DNA of 64,000 bases. Origin: Corynebacterium nuruki S6-4 (lineage in GTDB: Bacteria > Actinomycetota > Actinomycetes > Mycobacteriales > Mycobacteriaceae). Each line of letters begins with the position of its first letter. The first letter of the stretch is position 1. The notes below the pieces were generated by a model. That model did no database searches. It had not been told where the DNA came from and saw only the letters and a program-made list of their open reading frames with translations. The position numbers and the translations under genes were made by a program. Positions 11,733-23,096 of the stretch are shown piece after piece. The DNA lies in contig NZ_CP042429.1 of NCBI RefSeq assembly GCF_007970465.1, forward strand, positions 310,001-374,000, read 5' to 3'.

Positions 11733-11780
11733 CTGAGTCACTGAGCCGCTGAGCCGCTGAGCCGCTGAGTCACCGGGTCA
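11733..11780. repeat. 8-bp tandem repeat between dprA and xerC
   Basis: Six consecutive 8-bp units: CTGAGTCA, three times CTGAGCCG, CTGAGTCA and CCGGGTCA. It starts 8 bp after the dprA stop and ends 38 bp before xerC. It is a possible length-variable locus. Confidence 0.75.
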
Positions 11781-11818
11781 CCGGGGCGCCGCCGGTCCGC
11801 GGACTAGGATGGGCTGCC

Positions 11819-12766
11819 ATGAGCACCGGATCAGTCACCGAGGTGGCGCAGGCCGTCGACGGGTACCTCGAGTACCTGGAGCTGGTGAAGGGCCGGTCGA
11901 CGAACACGGTGAAGGCCTACGGCGCCGACCTGCGCACCGCGTTCGAGGATGTGCCCACCCTCGACCGGTTCACCCTCGACCACTGCCGTGACGTGCTCGA
12001 CTGGGCACTGCAGGCCGGCGAGTCCCGGGCCTCGGTCGCCCGGATGGTCTCCAGCCTCCGGGGTTTCGGGTCCTGGCTGAGCCACACCGGTGCCCTGCCG
12101 GCCAATCCGGCCGCCGGACTGCAGGCACCGCGTACCCACCGCCCGTTGCCGCGGGTGCTCGACAACGATGAGGCGGCCTCGGTCCTGGAGACGGCACGCA
12201 CACTCGCCGGGGTTCCCGACGACACCGGACGCCCCGATCCGGTCGCGGTCCGCGACTGGGCCATGCTGGAGCTGCTGTACGCCAGCGGGATCCGGGTCTC
12301 CGAACTCACCGGCGCCGATGTCGGGGATCTCGGTGACCACCAGCTGCGGGTGCACGGCAAGGGCGGCAAGACCCGGGTCGTGCCGTTCGGGCACCGGGCC
12401 GATGAGGCTCTCGGTGCCTGGTGCGGGGAGCGCCCCCGCCTGCTGCCCGACCGGTCCGGGGCCGAGGCGGCGCAGTCCGCCCTCTTCCTCGGTACCCGGG
12501 GCGGCCGGATCGATCCGCGGCAGGTCCGGCGCGTGGTGCACCGGGCGACCGGTGGTGAGGACGGGGAAGCGGCCGGTATCGCCCCGCACGGGCTGCGGCA
12601 TTCGGCGGCGACCGCGGTTCTGGAGGGCGGGGCGGACCTGCGGGTGGTCCAGGAGCTGTTGGGTCACTCGTCGATGGCGACGACGCAGATCTACACCCAT
12701 GTCGGCACCGAGCGGCTGCGAGCGGCCTACCGGCAGGCCCATCCCCGGTCAGGGTCCCAGGACTGA
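11819..12766 (+). CDS. xerC: Tyrosine recombinase XerC
   Basis: XerC with XerD resolves chromosome dimers at dif. The N-terminal SAM-like DNA-binding domain (residues 1-100) and the catalytic domain are complete. The catalytic residues are Arg in [11 protein letters not shown], Lys in VHGKGGKTR, His/Arg in HGLRHSAAT, His in [10 protein letters not shown] and the nucleophile Tyr in IYTHV. The length of 315 residues is normal. Position after dprA and before rpsB marks it as the chromosomal XerC and not a phage integrase. Confidence 0.93.
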   Translation: MSTGSVTEVAQAVDGYLEYLELVKGRSTNTVKAYGADLRTAFEDVPTLDRFTLDHCRDVLDWALQAGESRASVARMVSSLRGFGSWLSHTGALPANPAAGLQAPRTHRPLPRVLDNDEAASVLETARTLAGVPDDTGRPDPVAVRDWAMLELLYASGIRVSELTGADVGDLGDHQLRVHGKGGKTRVVPFGHRADEALGAWCGERPRLLPDRSGAEAAQSALFLGTRGGRIDPRQVRRVVHRATGGEDGEAAGIAPHGLRHSAATAVLEGGADLRVVQELLGHSSMATTQIYTHVGTERLRAAYRQAHPRSGSQD

Positions 12767-12784
12767 CGGCGCCGTGCCGGTCGT

Positions 12785-13351
12785 TCAGGCCCAGAGCCGG
12801 ACCTGCACCGGGCCGAGCAGCGTCATCGGGTCGATGTAGTGCCCGTCGGCGTCCTCACCGATGACCGCACCCCAGGACAGTCCCGGGGTGCGCCGGGCGG
12901 TCTCCGGCAGGGTGGCGGCGTCCGCCAGATGACCGATGACCTGGCCACGGCTGACGTGGTCGCCGCGGTGGACCGTGGTGAGGACCGGTTCGTAGGTGGT
13001 GCGCAGTCCGGTGCCGTGGTCGATGGAGACCACCGGTGTCCCGGCGACGGTGCCGGCGAACCGGACGGTGCCCGCGGCACTGGCGTGCACCGCGGCGCCG
13101 GGGGCGGCGGTGAGGTCGACTCCGCGGTGGCCGGGCAGCCAGTTCTTCTCCGGAATATCGGCGGGGACCAGGACGCTGCCGGGGACGGGGCGGCGGTGCG
13201 TCGCCGTGACACCCGGCGGAGCGTCGGCGGGTGCGGCGTCCGGTGGGGGAAGGGTGACGACCAGGGCGGCGGCGAGCAGACCGGCGGTCAGGCGGGGGCG
13301 GCGGCGGAACCGGCAGGGACGGCAGGGCCGGCGGAGCAGAGTGGTGGTCAT
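12785..13351 (-). CDS. M23-type (LytM-fold) secreted protein, probably inactive
   Basis: A 188-residue exported protein. An Arg-rich start and hydrophobic stretch LTAGLLAAALVVTLP (about 22-36) form a signal peptide. The LytM fold is recognised by HRGVDLTAAPGAAVHASAAG and SIDHGTGLRTTYEPVL. His and Asp of the first zinc motif are present, but the usual H-x-H is replaced by G-L-S in PGLSWGAVIG, so two metal/catalytic histidines are missing. It may therefore bind peptidoglycan or activate another hydrolase instead of cutting. It is convergent with xerC and divergent from rpsB. Confidence 0.85.
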   Translation of the reverse strand: MTTTLLRRPCRPCRFRRRPRLTAGLLAAALVVTLPPPDAAPADAPPGVTATHRRPVPGSVLVPADIPEKNWLPGHRGVDLTAAPGAAVHASAAGTVRFAGTVAGTPVVSIDHGTGLRTTYEPVLTTVHRGDHVSRGQVIGHLADAATLPETARRTPGLSWGAVIGEDADGHYIDPMTLLGPVQVRLWA

Positions 13352-13401
13352 GGCACCGATCGTCGCCGGTCACCGGGCCACGCACCAGGGCCGGAAAATC
13401 C

Positions 13402-13430
13402 TGTGGACAACGCCGGTGGAGTTGTCCACA
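13402..13430. promoter_or_regulatory. Inverted pair of DnaA-box-like sites
   Basis: TGTGGACAA (13402-13410) and TTGTCCACA (13422-13430) are exact inverted copies. They lie between the M23 gene and the rpsB promoter, 17 bp before its -35. Confidence 0.5.
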
Positions 13431-13446
13431 GGCGGCACGGGGAAAG

Positions 13447-13475
13447 TTGTGTGTCAGACCAGCGCACGGTATTAT
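13447..13475 (+). promoter_or_regulatory. Sigma-A promoter of rpsB-tsf
   Basis: TTGTGT (13447-13452), an exact 17-bp spacer and TATTAT (13470-13475) are the best housekeeping promoter in the gap. Start of transcription near 13482 would give a leader of about 360 nt before rpsB. Confidence 0.65.
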
Positions 13476-13481
13476 TTCGCG

Positions 13482-13845
13482 TGCAGTATGCCCGGCCCGG
13501 CGCCGGTGGCGACCGCAGCGATCGGATGGCACACGCTTCCACCCCTGACCTGCACGACAGTTGCCACGGTCACGGTCCGCCCGGTTCGGACGCACTGACA
13601 TCGCGTAGGTACTGCGTGATCCGATATGTGGCCCGTCCGTCAACGGTTCCCCGGAGCTTTTCCGGGGTCTATCTGGGCGGGGACGACCCCGGATGCCTGC
13701 CAGGACGACCGGTGAGCCCGACCGATGAGGGACGGTGAGCCGGCGTGAGGAAAACCGTCAACCCTTCACTTTCGAAAGCGAGGAAGGGGAGTGGAAGGCC
13801 GCACCTGCTTCAAGGGCGGCACGCAACAACTCCCCTGAACACACC
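13482..13845 (+). promoter_or_regulatory. Long structured rpsB leader
   Basis: About 360 nt between the inferred start of transcription and ATG 13846 hold no convincing gene. A strong hairpin CCCCGGA / TCCGGGG with loop GCTTT (13649-13667) and a second potential stem around CTTTCGAAAG near 13776 are visible. Long leaders allow S2 autoregulation in other bacteria; that role here is inferred. Confidence 0.45.
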
Positions 13846-14712
<867 letters not shown>

Positions 14713-14754
14713 GACCTCTATCCACTCCCATCACATAAAGGAGGATCGCCACAC

Positions 14755-15570
14755 ATGGCGAACTACACCGCCGCCGACGTGAAGAAGCTGCGTGAGACCA
14801 CCGGCTCCGGCATGATGGCCTGCAAGAAGGCTCTGGACGAGGCCGAGGGCGATTTCGAGAAGGCCGTCGAGATCCTGCGCATCAAGGGTGCCAAGGACGT
14901 GGGCAAGCGCGCTGAGCGCACCGCGGCCGAGGGCCTGATCGCTGTCTCCGGCGCCACCATGATCGAGGTCAACTCCGAGACCGACTTCGTCGCGAAGAAC
15001 GAGGAGTTCATCGACTTCGCGAACAAGGTTGCCGAGGCCGCTGCCGCCGTCAAGGCGAACAGCGCCGAGGAGCTCGCGGCCGTCGACGTCGACGGCAAGA
15101 CCGCCCAGGAGGCGCTCGACGAGCTCTCCGCCAAGATCGGTGAGAAGCTGCAGCTGCGCCGCGCCGTCACCCTCGAGGGTGACAACGTCGCCGTGTACCT
15201 GCACCACCGCTCCGCCGACCTCCCGCCGGCCGTCGGCGTGCTCGTCGCCTACACCGGTGACGACGCCGAGGCCGCCAAGGGCGCCGCCATGCAGGTCGCC
15301 GCTCTGAAGGCCCAGTTCCTCAACGAGGACGAGGTCCCCGAGGAGACCAAGGACAAGGAGCGGGAGATCGCCGCCGCCACCGCCCGCGAAGAGGGCAAGC
15401 CGGAGAAGATCATCCCGAACATCGTCGAGGGTCGTCTCAAGGGCTACTTCAAGGACGCCTGCCTGCTCGACCAGCCGTCCGTCACGGACAACAAGAAGTC
15501 CGTCAAGCAGGTCATGGACGCCGCCGGCGTCACCCTGACCGGCTTCGTCCGCTTCGAGGTCGGTCAGTAG
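14755..15570 (+). CDS. tsf: Elongation factor Ts
   Basis: EF-Ts is the guanine-nucleotide exchange factor of EF-Tu. The 271-residue protein carries [20 protein letters not shown] (family signature 1) and [15 protein letters not shown] (signature 2, TDFV motif contacting EF-Tu). A strong AAGGAGG site precedes ATG 14755. It belongs to the rpsB-tsf operon. Confidence 0.98.
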   Translation: MANYTAADVKKLRETTGSGMMACKKALDEAEGDFEKAVEILRIKGAKDVGKRAERTAAEGLIAVSGATMIEVNSETDFVAKNEEFIDFANKVAEAAAAVKANSAEELAAVDVDGKTAQEALDELSAKIGEKLQLRRAVTLEGDNVAVYLHHRSADLPPAVGVLVAYTGDDAEAAKGAAMQVAALKAQFLNEDEVPEETKDKEREIAAATAREEGKPEKIIPNIVEGRLKGYFKDACLLDQPSVTDNKKSVKQVMDAAGVTLTGFVRFEVGQ

Positions 15571-15761
15571 ACCGTCCCCGTCCGGCACGGACCGCACACC
15601 GGCCCGCCGCATCCTGACCCCGCACCGCGGGGGGAGGGGCGGCGGGTCTGTCGCATGTGGGGGAGGGGCCGCACGGTAGGATGACTGCCGGAGCCGTGGC
15701 CCGGGGGACACCGGGCCGCACGCCACCGATCACGACGCTCACGGATGCAAGGAGACCCCCA

Positions 15762-16511
15762 GTGACTGACAGCGAGAACGCCCCGGAACGGACCGGCTAC
15801 AAGCGGGTGATGCTCAAGCTCGGCGGTGAGATGTTCGGTGGCGGCAAGGTCGGTATCGACCCCGACGTCGTCGAGAACGTCGCCCGCCAGATCGCGGAGG
15901 TCGCCAAGTCCGGGGTGGAGATCGCCGTCGTCATCGGGGGCGGGAACTTCTTCCGCGGCGCCGAGCTGCAGCAGCGGGGCCTGGACCGGTCGCGTTCGGA
16001 CTACATGGGCATGCTCGGCACCGTGATGAACTGCCTGGCACTGCAGGACTTCCTGGAGAAGCAGGGGGTCGACACGCGCGTCCAGACCGCCATCAACATG
16101 GCCCAGGTCGCCGAGCCCTACCTGCCGCTGCGTGCGGTCCGCCACCTGGAGAAGGGCCGCGTCGTCATCTTCGGCGCCGGCATGGGCATGCCCTACTTCT
16201 CGACGGACACGACCGCCGCGCAACGCGCCCTGGAGATCGGCTGCGAGGTGCTGCTGATGGCCAAGGCCGTCGACGGGGTGTACGACGACGACCCGCGCAC
16301 CAACCCGTCGGCCGAACTGTTCACGCAGATCACCCACGCCGAGGTCATCGAACGCGGCCTGAAGGTCGCGGACGCCACCTCGTTCAGCCTGTGCATGGAC
16401 AACAGCATGCCGATGCTCGTGTTCAACCTGCTGACCGAGGGCAACATCGCGCGCGCCGTCTCCGGCGAGCCGATCGGCACGCTGGTCGCCAGCGGCGGCG
16501 ACGCGGCCTGA
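15762..16511 (+). CDS. pyrH: UMP kinase
   Basis: PyrH phosphorylates UMP to UDP with ATP. The 249-residue protein has the amino-acid-kinase fold signatures: [43 protein letters not shown], and [15 protein letters not shown] 15762 with AAGGAGA upstream gives the best start; an in-frame start at 15657 would add 35 unconserved residues. It lies between tsf and frr as in most bacteria. Confidence 0.96.
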   Translation: MTDSENAPERTGYKRVMLKLGGEMFGGGKVGIDPDVVENVARQIAEVAKSGVEIAVVIGGGNFFRGAELQQRGLDRSRSDYMGMLGTVMNCLALQDFLEKQGVDTRVQTAINMAQVAEPYLPLRAVRHLEKGRVVIFGAGMGMPYFSTDTTAAQRALEIGCEVLLMAKAVDGVYDDDPRTNPSAELFTQITHAEVIERGLKVADATSFSLCMDNSMPMLVFNLLTEGNIARAVSGEPIGTLVASGGDAA

Positions 16512-16574
16512 CCTGGTAGATTCACCTACCGAATCCACTTTCCCTACCCACATTCTTTTCACGAGGACGCACCG

Positions 16575-17132
16575 ATGATTGACGACACACTGCTCGAGGC
16601 AGAAGACCACATGAGCCGCTCCGTGGAGCATGTCCGCGAGGACCTGACCACGATCCGCACCGGGCGGGCCAACCCGGCGATGTTCAACGGTGTGTTCGCC
16701 GAGTACTACGGCGTCCGGACGCCCATCACCCAGATGGCCACCATCAGCGTCCCCGAGCCGCGGATGCTCATCATCCGCCCCTACGAGATGTCCGTGCTCG
16801 GCGAGATCGAGAACGCGATCCGCAACTCCGATCTCGGCCTGAACCCCACCGATGACGGTCAGGTCCTGCGTGTCACCGTGCCGCAGCTGACCGAGGAGCG
16901 CCGTAAGGAGATGGTGAAGGTCGCCAAGTCCAAGGGGGAGGACGCGAAGATCGCGATCCGCAACATCCGCCGCAAGGGCATGGACGCGCTGCAGAAGATC
17001 CAGAAGGACGGCGACGCCGGCGAGGACGAGGTCAAGGCCGCCGAAAAGGAGCTCGACAAGGTCACCCAGACCTACGTGGGGCAGGTCGACGACGTCGTCG
17101 GCGCCAAGGAGAAGGAGCTGATGGAGGTCTAG
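16575..17132 (+). CDS. frr: Ribosome recycling factor
   Basis: RRF with EF-G splits post-termination ribosomes. It is complete at 185 residues: [50 protein letters not shown] and the C-terminal [28 protein letters not shown] region. cdsA starts 4 bp after the stop, so the two are co-translated. Confidence 0.98.
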   Translation: MIDDTLLEAEDHMSRSVEHVREDLTTIRTGRANPAMFNGVFAEYYGVRTPITQMATISVPEPRMLIIRPYEMSVLGEIENAIRNSDLGLNPTDDGQVLRVTVPQLTEERRKEMVKVAKSKGEDAKIAIRNIRRKGMDALQKIQKDGDAGEDEVKAAEKELDKVTQTYVGQVDDVVGAKEKELMEV

Positions 17133-17136
17133 CACC

Positions 17137-18042
17137 ATGGCAGATTCCTCCACCGCGTCGTCGGACAAGGACGACAGACTCCACCTCCCGCACCCGAAGA
17201 ACTCCGCGGGACGCAACCTCCCGGTCGCGATCACCACCGGTGTACTCCTCGGCATCCTGGTGATCGTCTGCCTCATCGTGCCCTACGCGTGGTACCCGAT
17301 GATCGCGGTCGTCATGGGGCTGGCGACCTACGAGGTGTGGCGGCGGCTCACCGAGCACGGCTACGACCTCAACCTGCCGGTCCTCCTCGTCGGCGGCCAG
17401 GCGATGATCTGGTTGTCCTGGCCGTTCGGGGCGACCGGACTGCTCTCCGCGTTCGCGGTCACCGCACTGGTCACGGTGATTGTCCGGCTGTTCCATTCCG
17501 GACGCACCGAACCGCCGCGGAACTGGCTGCGGGATTCCGGGGTCTCCCTGTTCGTCATGTTCTGGATCCCGCTGTGCGGCGGTTTCGCCGCCATGCTCTC
17601 GGAGATGGAGCACGACGGTGTCCGCGGCTGGGCGTTCATCGTCACCCTGATGCTGTGCGTCATCGCCTCCGACGTCGGCGGATTCGCCGCCGGCGTGTTC
17701 TTCGGCAGTCACCCGATGGTCCCCGCCATCAGCCCGAAGAAGTCGTGGGAGGGGTTCTGCGGCTCCCTCGTCGTCGCCGCCCTGGTGGGGATGGCCGGGG
17801 TGGTCATCCTGCTGAAGATCCACGGTGTGGGCGGATACCTGCTGGGTCTGGGCCTCGGGCTCGGCCTGGCACTGTGCGCCACCCTCGGTGACCTCGTGGA
17901 ATCCCAGTTCAAGCGGGATCTCGGCATCAAGGACATGTCGACGATGCTGCCCGGCCACGGCGGTCTCATGGACCGCCTCGACGGGATGCTGCCCGCGGCG
18001 CTGCTGACCTGGGTCGTGCTCAACGCCGTGTCGGCGGCCTAG
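17137..18042 (+). CDS. cdsA: Phosphatidate cytidylyltransferase
   Basis: CdsA makes CDP-diacylglycerol from phosphatidic acid and CTP at the membrane, feeding synthesis of phosphatidylinositol and cardiolipin. The 301-residue protein has multiple hydrophobic helices (first at about 28-50) and the family signature near the C-terminus: [18 protein letters not shown] followed by [14 protein letters not shown]. The charged 25-residue N-terminus is cytosolic. Confidence 0.95.
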   Translation: MADSSTASSDKDDRLHLPHPKNSAGRNLPVAITTGVLLGILVIVCLIVPYAWYPMIAVVMGLATYEVWRRLTEHGYDLNLPVLLVGGQAMIWLSWPFGATGLLSAFAVTALVTVIVRLFHSGRTEPPRNWLRDSGVSLFVMFWIPLCGGFAAMLSEMEHDGVRGWAFIVTLMLCVIASDVGGFAAGVFFGSHPMVPAISPKKSWEGFCGSLVVAALVGMAGVVILLKIHGVGGYLLGLGLGLGLALCATLGDLVESQFKRDLGIKDMSTMLPGHGGLMDRLDGMLPAALLTWVVLNAVSAA

Positions 18043-18046
18043 CGGC

Positions 18047-18463
18047 TCACTTCGCCACCTGCCGGCGCAGCTGCACGATCCGCACCACCCCGACGCTGGC
18101 CATCACCAGGGCACCACCGACGGCGGCGATGAGCATGCCGACGCCGATAGGGAAGTTCCACTGCCACGCGAACATGTGGAGGGTGACCGTGTCCATGTTC
18201 TGCAGGATGAACACCAGCAGCAGGACGAGAATCAGCGCGCCGATGATGAGCGCCACCCAGGTCGATCCGGCGAGGCTGCTGCGGACCTTGCGGCGTCCGG
18301 CTGTGTCTCCGCCGGCGCCTGTGGTGGCGGCGGAATCCTTCTCCGGGACAGCGCCGGACGCCGCCTCCGGGGCGGGGGCGGTAGTCGATGCGCCCCGGTC
18401 AGTCGTGGTGGTCGGGGTGGGTGTGTCGGCCGTCGTCGGCTCCTTCTTTGCCATGGTGGCCAT
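18047..18463 (-). CDS. LapA-domain (DUF1049) membrane protein
   Basis: A small two-helix membrane protein of 138 residues (ATG 18463; ATG 18454 also possible). A low-complexity Thr/Ala/Pro N-terminal half is followed by helix 1 ([20 protein letters not shown]), the LapA signature [17 protein letters not shown], and helix 2 ([17 protein letters not shown]), ending in a basic [11 protein letters not shown]. It is convergent with cdsA, 4 bp apart, and divergent from rlmN. LapA proteins influence envelope assembly in other bacteria; here the role is unknown. Confidence 0.85.
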   Translation of the reverse strand: MATMAKKEPTTADTPTPTTTTDRGASTTAPAPEAASGAVPEKDSAATTGAGGDTAGRRKVRSSLAGSTWVALIIGALILVLLLVFILQNMDTVTLHMFAWQWNFPIGVGMLIAAVGGALVMASVGVVRIVQLRRQVAK

Positions 18464-18520
18464 TCTAGGTCGTCCCACGATGTGCCTGCAGCGGTGCTGA
18501 AGTGCAATAATGACCACACC

Positions 18521-19633
18521 ATGGCTACACCCGTACAACTGCAGTTCCGTGCCCCGACCCGCGGCATGCCCCCGACCCACCTGGCCGACCTCACCGACGA
18601 CGAGGTCAAGGCCGCGCTGAAGGAGGCCGGGCTCCCCGGTTTCCGTGCCAACCAGATCGCCCGTCAGTACTACGGCCGCCTCGAAGGCGACCCGTCGGCG
18701 ATGACCGACCTGCCGGAGAAGCTCCGCGACACGGTCAAGGACGCCCTGTTCCCGACCCTCATGGACCCGGTCCGGCACATCGCGTGCGATGACGGCCAGA
18801 CCCGCAAGACCCTGTGGCGGCTGCACGACGCGACCCTGCTGGAGAGCGTGCTCATGCGGTACCCGGACCGGGCCACCCTGTGCATCTCCTCCCAGGCCGG
18901 CTGCGGTATGGCCTGCCCGTTCTGCGCCACCGGCCAGGGCGGGCTGGACCGCAACCTGTCCACCGGCGAGATCGTCGAACAGGTCCGCGCCGCGGCCCGG
19001 GCCATGCGCGACGGCGATGTCGAGGGTGGCGAAGGCCGGCTGTCCAACATCGTCTTCATGGGGATGGGGGAGCCGCTCGCCAACTACAAGCGCGTGGTCG
19101 CCGCGATCAAGCGGATCACCTCGCCGGCGCCGGAGGGCTTCGGCATCTCCCAGCGCAACATCACCGTCTCCACGGTGGGTCTGGCACCGGCGATCCGGCG
19201 CCTCGCCGACGAGGGGATGCACATGCGTCTCGCGGTGAGCCTGCACTGCCCGGACGACGAGCTGCGCGACACGCTCGTCCCGGTCAACAACCGCTGGTCC
19301 ATCGACGAGGTGCTGGACGCCGCTGCCTACTACGCCGAGAAGTCCGGACGCCGCGTGTCGATCGAGTACGCGCTGATCAAGGAAGTCAACGACCAGCCGT
19401 GGCGGGCCGACATGCTGGGCAAGCGGCTGAAGCGCAAGCTCGGCAACCAGGTGCACGTCAACCTCATCCCGCTGAACCCGACGCCGGGTTCGGAGTGGGA
19501 CGCCTCACCGAAGCCGGTGCAGGACGAGTTCGTCCGGCGTGTCAACGAGCAGGGCGTGGCCTGCACGGTGCGCGACACCCGCGGCCAGGAGATCGCCGCG
19601 GCCTGCGGCCAGCTGGCCGCCGAGGAGCGGTAG
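18521..19633 (+). CDS. rlmN: Dual 23S rRNA A2503 / tRNA A37 C2-methyltransferase
   Basis: RlmN is a radical-SAM methyltransferase. The 370-residue protein has the cluster motif CGMACPFC (about residues 127-134), followed by [29 protein letters not shown], and the C-terminal catalytic Cys in [19 protein letters not shown] near 347. ATG 18521 is chosen because upstream codons in the same frame run through the divergent lapA-like gene. Confidence 0.96.
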   Translation: MATPVQLQFRAPTRGMPPTHLADLTDDEVKAALKEAGLPGFRANQIARQYYGRLEGDPSAMTDLPEKLRDTVKDALFPTLMDPVRHIACDDGQTRKTLWRLHDATLLESVLMRYPDRATLCISSQAGCGMACPFCATGQGGLDRNLSTGEIVEQVRAAARAMRDGDVEGGEGRLSNIVFMGMGEPLANYKRVVAAIKRITSPAPEGFGISQRNITVSTVGLAPAIRRLADEGMHMRLAVSLHCPDDELRDTLVPVNNRWSIDEVLDAAAYYAEKSGRRVSIEYALIKEVNDQPWRADMLGKRLKRKLGNQVHVNLIPLNPTPGSEWDASPKPVQDEFVRRVNEQGVACTVRDTRGQEIAAACGQLAAEER

Positions 19634-19688
19634 TACCGGCCGACGGCGCCGCAGTAGCACCGTGGTGTCATGGTGCAGTGGCGCGAGC

Positions 19689-19838
19689 TGACCCGATTCT
19701 GCTGTTTTCCGGGGACTGAATCGTCTGAATCGGGTCAACTGGGGAGACTCCCTCCGGCCCCTCGCCGGACGCAGTCTCCGGGTGTCCGTCGGCAGGGTGG
19801 ATTTTCCCCGCCCGGCCACCCTGTCGACGCACACCCGG
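19689..19838. repeat. Three strong inverted repeats between convergent genes
   Basis: The 306-bp gap between rlmN and the DUF2631 gene holds three stems. The first has perfect 11-bp arms TGACCCGATTC / GAATCGGGTCA at 19689-19699 and 19727-19737. The second is nested, GGAGACT...AGTCTCC, with an inner TCCGG/CCGGA (19743-19779). The third has 23-bp arms with two mismatches at 19778-19800 and 19816-19838 around an AT-containing loop. No convincing protein is encoded. Confidence 0.7.
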
Positions 19839-19879
19839 AGCTGCCGGGTCGGCCGGTGTCACGCTGTAAGTAGCACATA

Positions 19880-19916
19880 CGGAAAACCCCGCCGACTGCA
19901 GCTGCAGTGGGCGGGG
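19880..19916 (-). terminator. Intrinsic terminator of the DUF2631 gene
   Basis: On the minus strand, a GC stem of 7 bp plus ACTGCAG/CTGCAGT (19887-19916) is followed by GTTTTCCG. It lies 24 bp past the stop of the minus-strand gene. Confidence 0.8.
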
Positions 19917-19939
19917 TGGTGCTCCGTCGGGCGGGGCGA

Positions 19940-20398
19940 CTACTTGTGGGCCAGGCCGTAGGACGGGGTCGGGACATCCTCGACACCGTCGACGCCGACA
20001 CCGGGGAGGTTCCAGGCGCGCAGCTCGGCGGTGGTGAGGTCCGCGTAGCGGCCGGTGAGGTTCGCCTGGTCCTCGGTCCAGAGCGGCTCGACGTGGCCGA
20101 CCGGCTGGTTGTGGGAGGTCAGCGTCTTCCGCGAAGCGTGCGGCTGCCAGTTCGGCGAGGACTTCCGGGCGTAGATCGTGACGCCGACGGCGACGAACAC
20201 CGCGAGGACCACCAGGTAGATGTCCTCGATCTTGCCGCGGTGGTTGCCGAAGAGCATGCCCAGCAGGCACAGCGCACCGAGGTAGCCGATGGCGATGGTG
20301 GTCTTACGCGGGAACTGGTGCCAGCCCCACGCTGCGGAGGGCTCGTCCTCCGTGGACACTCCGTTGAACACTTCCACTGTCGTACCGTGGTCAGCCAC
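19940..20398 (-). CDS. DUF2631 membrane protein
   Basis: A 152-residue protein with two membrane helices ([18 protein letters not shown], about 34-51, and [19 protein letters not shown], about 60-78) and a soluble C-terminus ([20 protein letters not shown]). It matches DUF2631, an actinobacterial family of unknown role usually found beside dxr. The start is GTG 20398, divergent from dxr. Confidence 0.85.
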   Translation of the reverse strand: MADHGTTVEVFNGVSTEDEPSAAWGWHQFPRKTTIAIGYLGALCLLGMLFGNHRGKIEDIYLVVLAVFVAVGVTIYARKSSPNWQPHASRKTLTSHNQPVGHVEPLWTEDQANLTGRYADLTTAELRAWNLPGVGVDGVEDVPTPSYGLAHK

Positions 20399-20548
20399 GT
20401 CGCGATCCTCCTGAAGTCGGCGGCAGGTGTCACCTGCCCGGTTTATCTGCCGTCCATTCTTGCATACCGGCCGGACAATGCGAACACCAGCGCCCTGTCG
20501 GGGCCCTCCACCGCCCCCGGATGTGTCGACCCGCCGTTCCGTGGAACA

Positions 20549-21733
20549 ATGGGGCGGGTGAAGACGCGCGTTGTGGTGCTCGGCAGCACCGGATCCATCG
20601 GTACCCAGGCCCTCGAGATCGTCGCGGAGAATCCCGACCTCTTCGAGCTGGTCGGCATCTCCGCCCACGGCTCCAAGCCCGATGTCCTGCTCGACCAGGT
20701 CCACCGGTTCGGACTGTCCCCGTCGTGCGTCGCCGTCGCCAGTGACCGGACCGCCGATCTCATCGACCGCGAGATCGACGGGCACGTCATCCGTGGCGCC
20801 CATTCCTCCCGGGAGCTCGCGGAGCGGGTCGAGGCGGACGTCGTGCTCAACGCCCTCGTCGGTTCCCTCGGTCTCGACGCGACCCTGGCCACCCTCGAAG
20901 GTGGCGCGCGGCTGGCGCTCGCGAACAAGGAGTCGCTGGTGGCCGGCGGTGACCTCGTGCTGGACGCCGCCGATGAGGGTCAGCTGATCCCGGTGGACTC
21001 GGAGCACTCGGCGATCCTGCAGTGCCTGCGCGCCGGAGTGCACGATGAGGTGGCCTCGCTCGTGCTCACGGCGTCCGGCGGTCCGTTCCGCGGCTGGACC
21101 CGCGAGCAGCTGGAGCCGGTCACGCCGCTGCAGGCCGCCGAGCACCCGACCTGGTCGATGGGGCAGATGAACACGCTGAACTCCTCGACGATGGTGAACA
21201 AGGGTCTCGAGGTCATCGAGGCGTCGCTGCTGTTCGACACGCCCGCCGACCGGATCGAGGTGACGGTCCACCCCGAGTCGGTCGTCCACTCGATGGTGAC
21301 GTTCACCGACGGTGCGACGATCGCCCAGGCGTCCCCACCGTCGATGCGGCTGCCGATCAGTCTCGCGCTGGGCTGGCCGCACCGCATCGCCGGCGCCCAC
21401 ACCCCGCTCGATTTCGCCGGGGCGACCGGCCCGACGTCGTGGACGTTCGAGCCGCTGGACGACGAGGTCTTCCCCGCCGTGACACTCGCCCGGCAGGCCG
21501 TCACCGCCGGCGGCCGGATGCCGGCGGTGTACAACGCCGCGAACGAGGAGGCCGCCGTCGAGTTCCTCGCCGGGACCCTGTCCTTCCCGCGGATCGTGGA
21601 CACCATCGCCGCGGTCCTCGACGACTGCTCCGAATTCGACACGGCGCCGCGTGACCTCGACGACGTCCTCGAGGCCGAACGTGCGGCCCGTGCCGCCGCC
21701 CACGAAAGGATGAGTGCGTGGCTTACGCGGTAG
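20549..21733 (+). CDS. dxr: 1-deoxy-D-xylulose 5-phosphate reductoisomerase
   Basis: Dxr makes methylerythritol 4-phosphate, the committed step of the MEP isoprenoid pathway, with NADPH. The 394-residue protein has the NADPH loop [13 protein letters not shown] (residues 10-22), [10 protein letters not shown], the metal-binding [38 protein letters not shown] and [13 protein letters not shown] 20549 or GTG 20558 may start it. It overlaps the next gene by 16 bases. ispG, another step of the same pathway, follows two genes on. Confidence 0.96.
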   Translation: MGRVKTRVVVLGSTGSIGTQALEIVAENPDLFELVGISAHGSKPDVLLDQVHRFGLSPSCVAVASDRTADLIDREIDGHVIRGAHSSRELAERVEADVVLNALVGSLGLDATLATLEGGARLALANKESLVAGGDLVLDAADEGQLIPVDSEHSAILQCLRAGVHDEVASLVLTASGGPFRGWTREQLEPVTPLQAAEHPTWSMGQMNTLNSSTMVNKGLEVIEASLLFDTPADRIEVTVHPESVVHSMVTFTDGATIAQASPPSMRLPISLALGWPHRIAGAHTPLDFAGATGPTSWTFEPLDDEVFPAVTLARQAVTAGGRMPAVYNAANEEAAVEFLAGTLSFPRIVDTIAAVLDDCSEFDTAPRDLDDVLEAERAARAAAHERMSAWLTR

Positions 21734-22989
21734 GCGTCATCCTCTTCGCGGCCGGCATCTGCCTGTCGATCGCCCTGCACGAGGCGGGCCACATGGCCGC
21801 CGCCAAGTCCTTCGGGATGCGGGTGCGCCGCTACTTCATCGGCTTCGGCCCCACCATCTGGTCGACGAAGAAAGGGCACACCGAGTACGGCCTGAAGGCC
21901 GTGCCCGCCGGCGGGTTCTGCGACATCGCGGGCATGACCGCCCTCGACGACTACACCGAGGACGAGAAACCGTACCTCATGGTCGACCGTCCGGCCTGGC
22001 AACGCCTGGTGGTGATGCTCGCCGGCATCATCGTCAACATCGTGCTCGGCATCGCCATCATCTTCGGGGTCGCGGTGGCGCACGGACTGCCGAACACCGC
22101 GATCAGCACCCTCTCCGACGTCCCTGCGGTGGTGGGGAAGACGTTGTGCACCCCGGCCACCGCCGCGGACGCCAGCGCCAATGACGGGGAGGGGGAGTGC
22201 ACCGGCGCCGGGCCGGCGGCCGATTCCGGGCTGCGCGAGGGAGACCGGATCACCGCGGTCGACGGCTCCGCCACCGACACCTTCGGTGACCTGCAGGAGA
22301 AACTGGACGCCGTCGGCTCGGCCGCCGCGGCGTCCGGCACCGTCACCGGCTCCCGCACCACCGTGCCCGCCACCGTCGAGCGCGACGGCGCCGATCGTGG
22401 GATCGACCTGCAGGTCGAGGTCGTGGAGCGGGAGAAGACCGACGGGTCGACGACACAGACCGGCGCGGTCGGCATGCAGGTCCGCATCCCCGGCTCCGGG
22501 GAACTGACCAACCACTACAATCCGGTCACCGCAGTCGGCGGCACCGCGGACTACTCCTGGTACGTGGTCCGGGGGACGGCGAAGGCACTGGTGGACCTGC
22601 CGTCGCGGTACTGGCCGGTCGTCGAATCCATCTTCGGCGGCGAACGGTCGATGGACAGCCCGGTCAGTGTGGTCGGCGCCTCGCGGGCCGGCGGTGAACT
22701 GGTCAAGCACGACCAGTGGGTGCAGTTCGCCCTGCTGCTGGCGAACCTGAACTTCTTCCTCGCCGCGTTCAACCTCGTGCCGCTGCCGCCGATGGACGGC
22801 GGCCACGGCGCGGTGATCGTCTGGGAGAAGATCCGCGACTGGTTCCGGAAGCGCCGCGGCCTGGCCCCCGGTGGTCCGGCGGACTACACGAAGCTGCTGC
22901 CGGTGACCTATGTCGTCGCCGCGATCCTGCTGGTCTTCGGGGCGACGGTCATCATCGCCGACGTGGTGAACCCGGTCCGGCTGTTCTGA
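21718..22989 (+). CDS. rip1: Site-2 intramembrane zinc metalloprotease (Rip1/RseP family)
   Basis: This is an S2P-type protease that cleaves anti-sigma factors within the membrane. The 423-residue chain has the zinc motif HEAGH at residues 21-25 in the first helix, a PDZ-like domain in the middle (about 160-230, with [14 protein letters not shown]), and the second active-site motif [12 protein letters not shown] near 350-361, followed by C-terminal helices. It starts with GTG 21718 inside the end of dxr, so translation is coupled. The dxr-rip1-ispG order matches mycobacteria. Confidence 0.93.
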   Translation: MAYAVGVILFAAGICLSIALHEAGHMAAAKSFGMRVRRYFIGFGPTIWSTKKGHTEYGLKAVPAGGFCDIAGMTALDDYTEDEKPYLMVDRPAWQRLVVMLAGIIVNIVLGIAIIFGVAVAHGLPNTAISTLSDVPAVVGKTLCTPATAADASANDGEGECTGAGPAADSGLREGDRITAVDGSATDTFGDLQEKLDAVGSAAAASGTVTGSRTTVPATVERDGADRGIDLQVEVVEREKTDGSTTQTGAVGMQVRIPGSGELTNHYNPVTAVGGTADYSWYVVRGTAKALVDLPSRYWPVVESIFGGERSMDSPVSVVGASRAGGELVKHDQWVQFALLLANLNFFLAAFNLVPLPPMDGGHGAVIVWEKIRDWFRKRRGLAPGGPADYTKLLPVTYVVAAILLVFGATVIIADVVNPVRLF

Positions 22990-23096
22990 GCGGCCGGTCC
23001 GGGCGCGGGTACGATGCGGGGTGACGACCACGACGACAGTCTCCAGACCCTGGAGAAGACCCTGAAACAGACCCTGAAAAGAGGACCCGTTCACCC

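Noticed and set aside
11819..12766. Phage or island integrase
   Set aside because: Neighbours, length and motifs identify the chromosomal XerC; no attachment-site duplication is seen.
15564..17276. 570-codon antisense frame across pyrH and frr
   Set aside because: Spans two certain genes and an intergenic gap, with low-complexity His/Asp/Leu content; a shadow frame.
19505..19834. Minus-strand 109-codon frame over the rlmN 3' end
   Set aside because: Runs through the inverted repeats and antisense to rlmN, with no ribosome site or recognisable fold.
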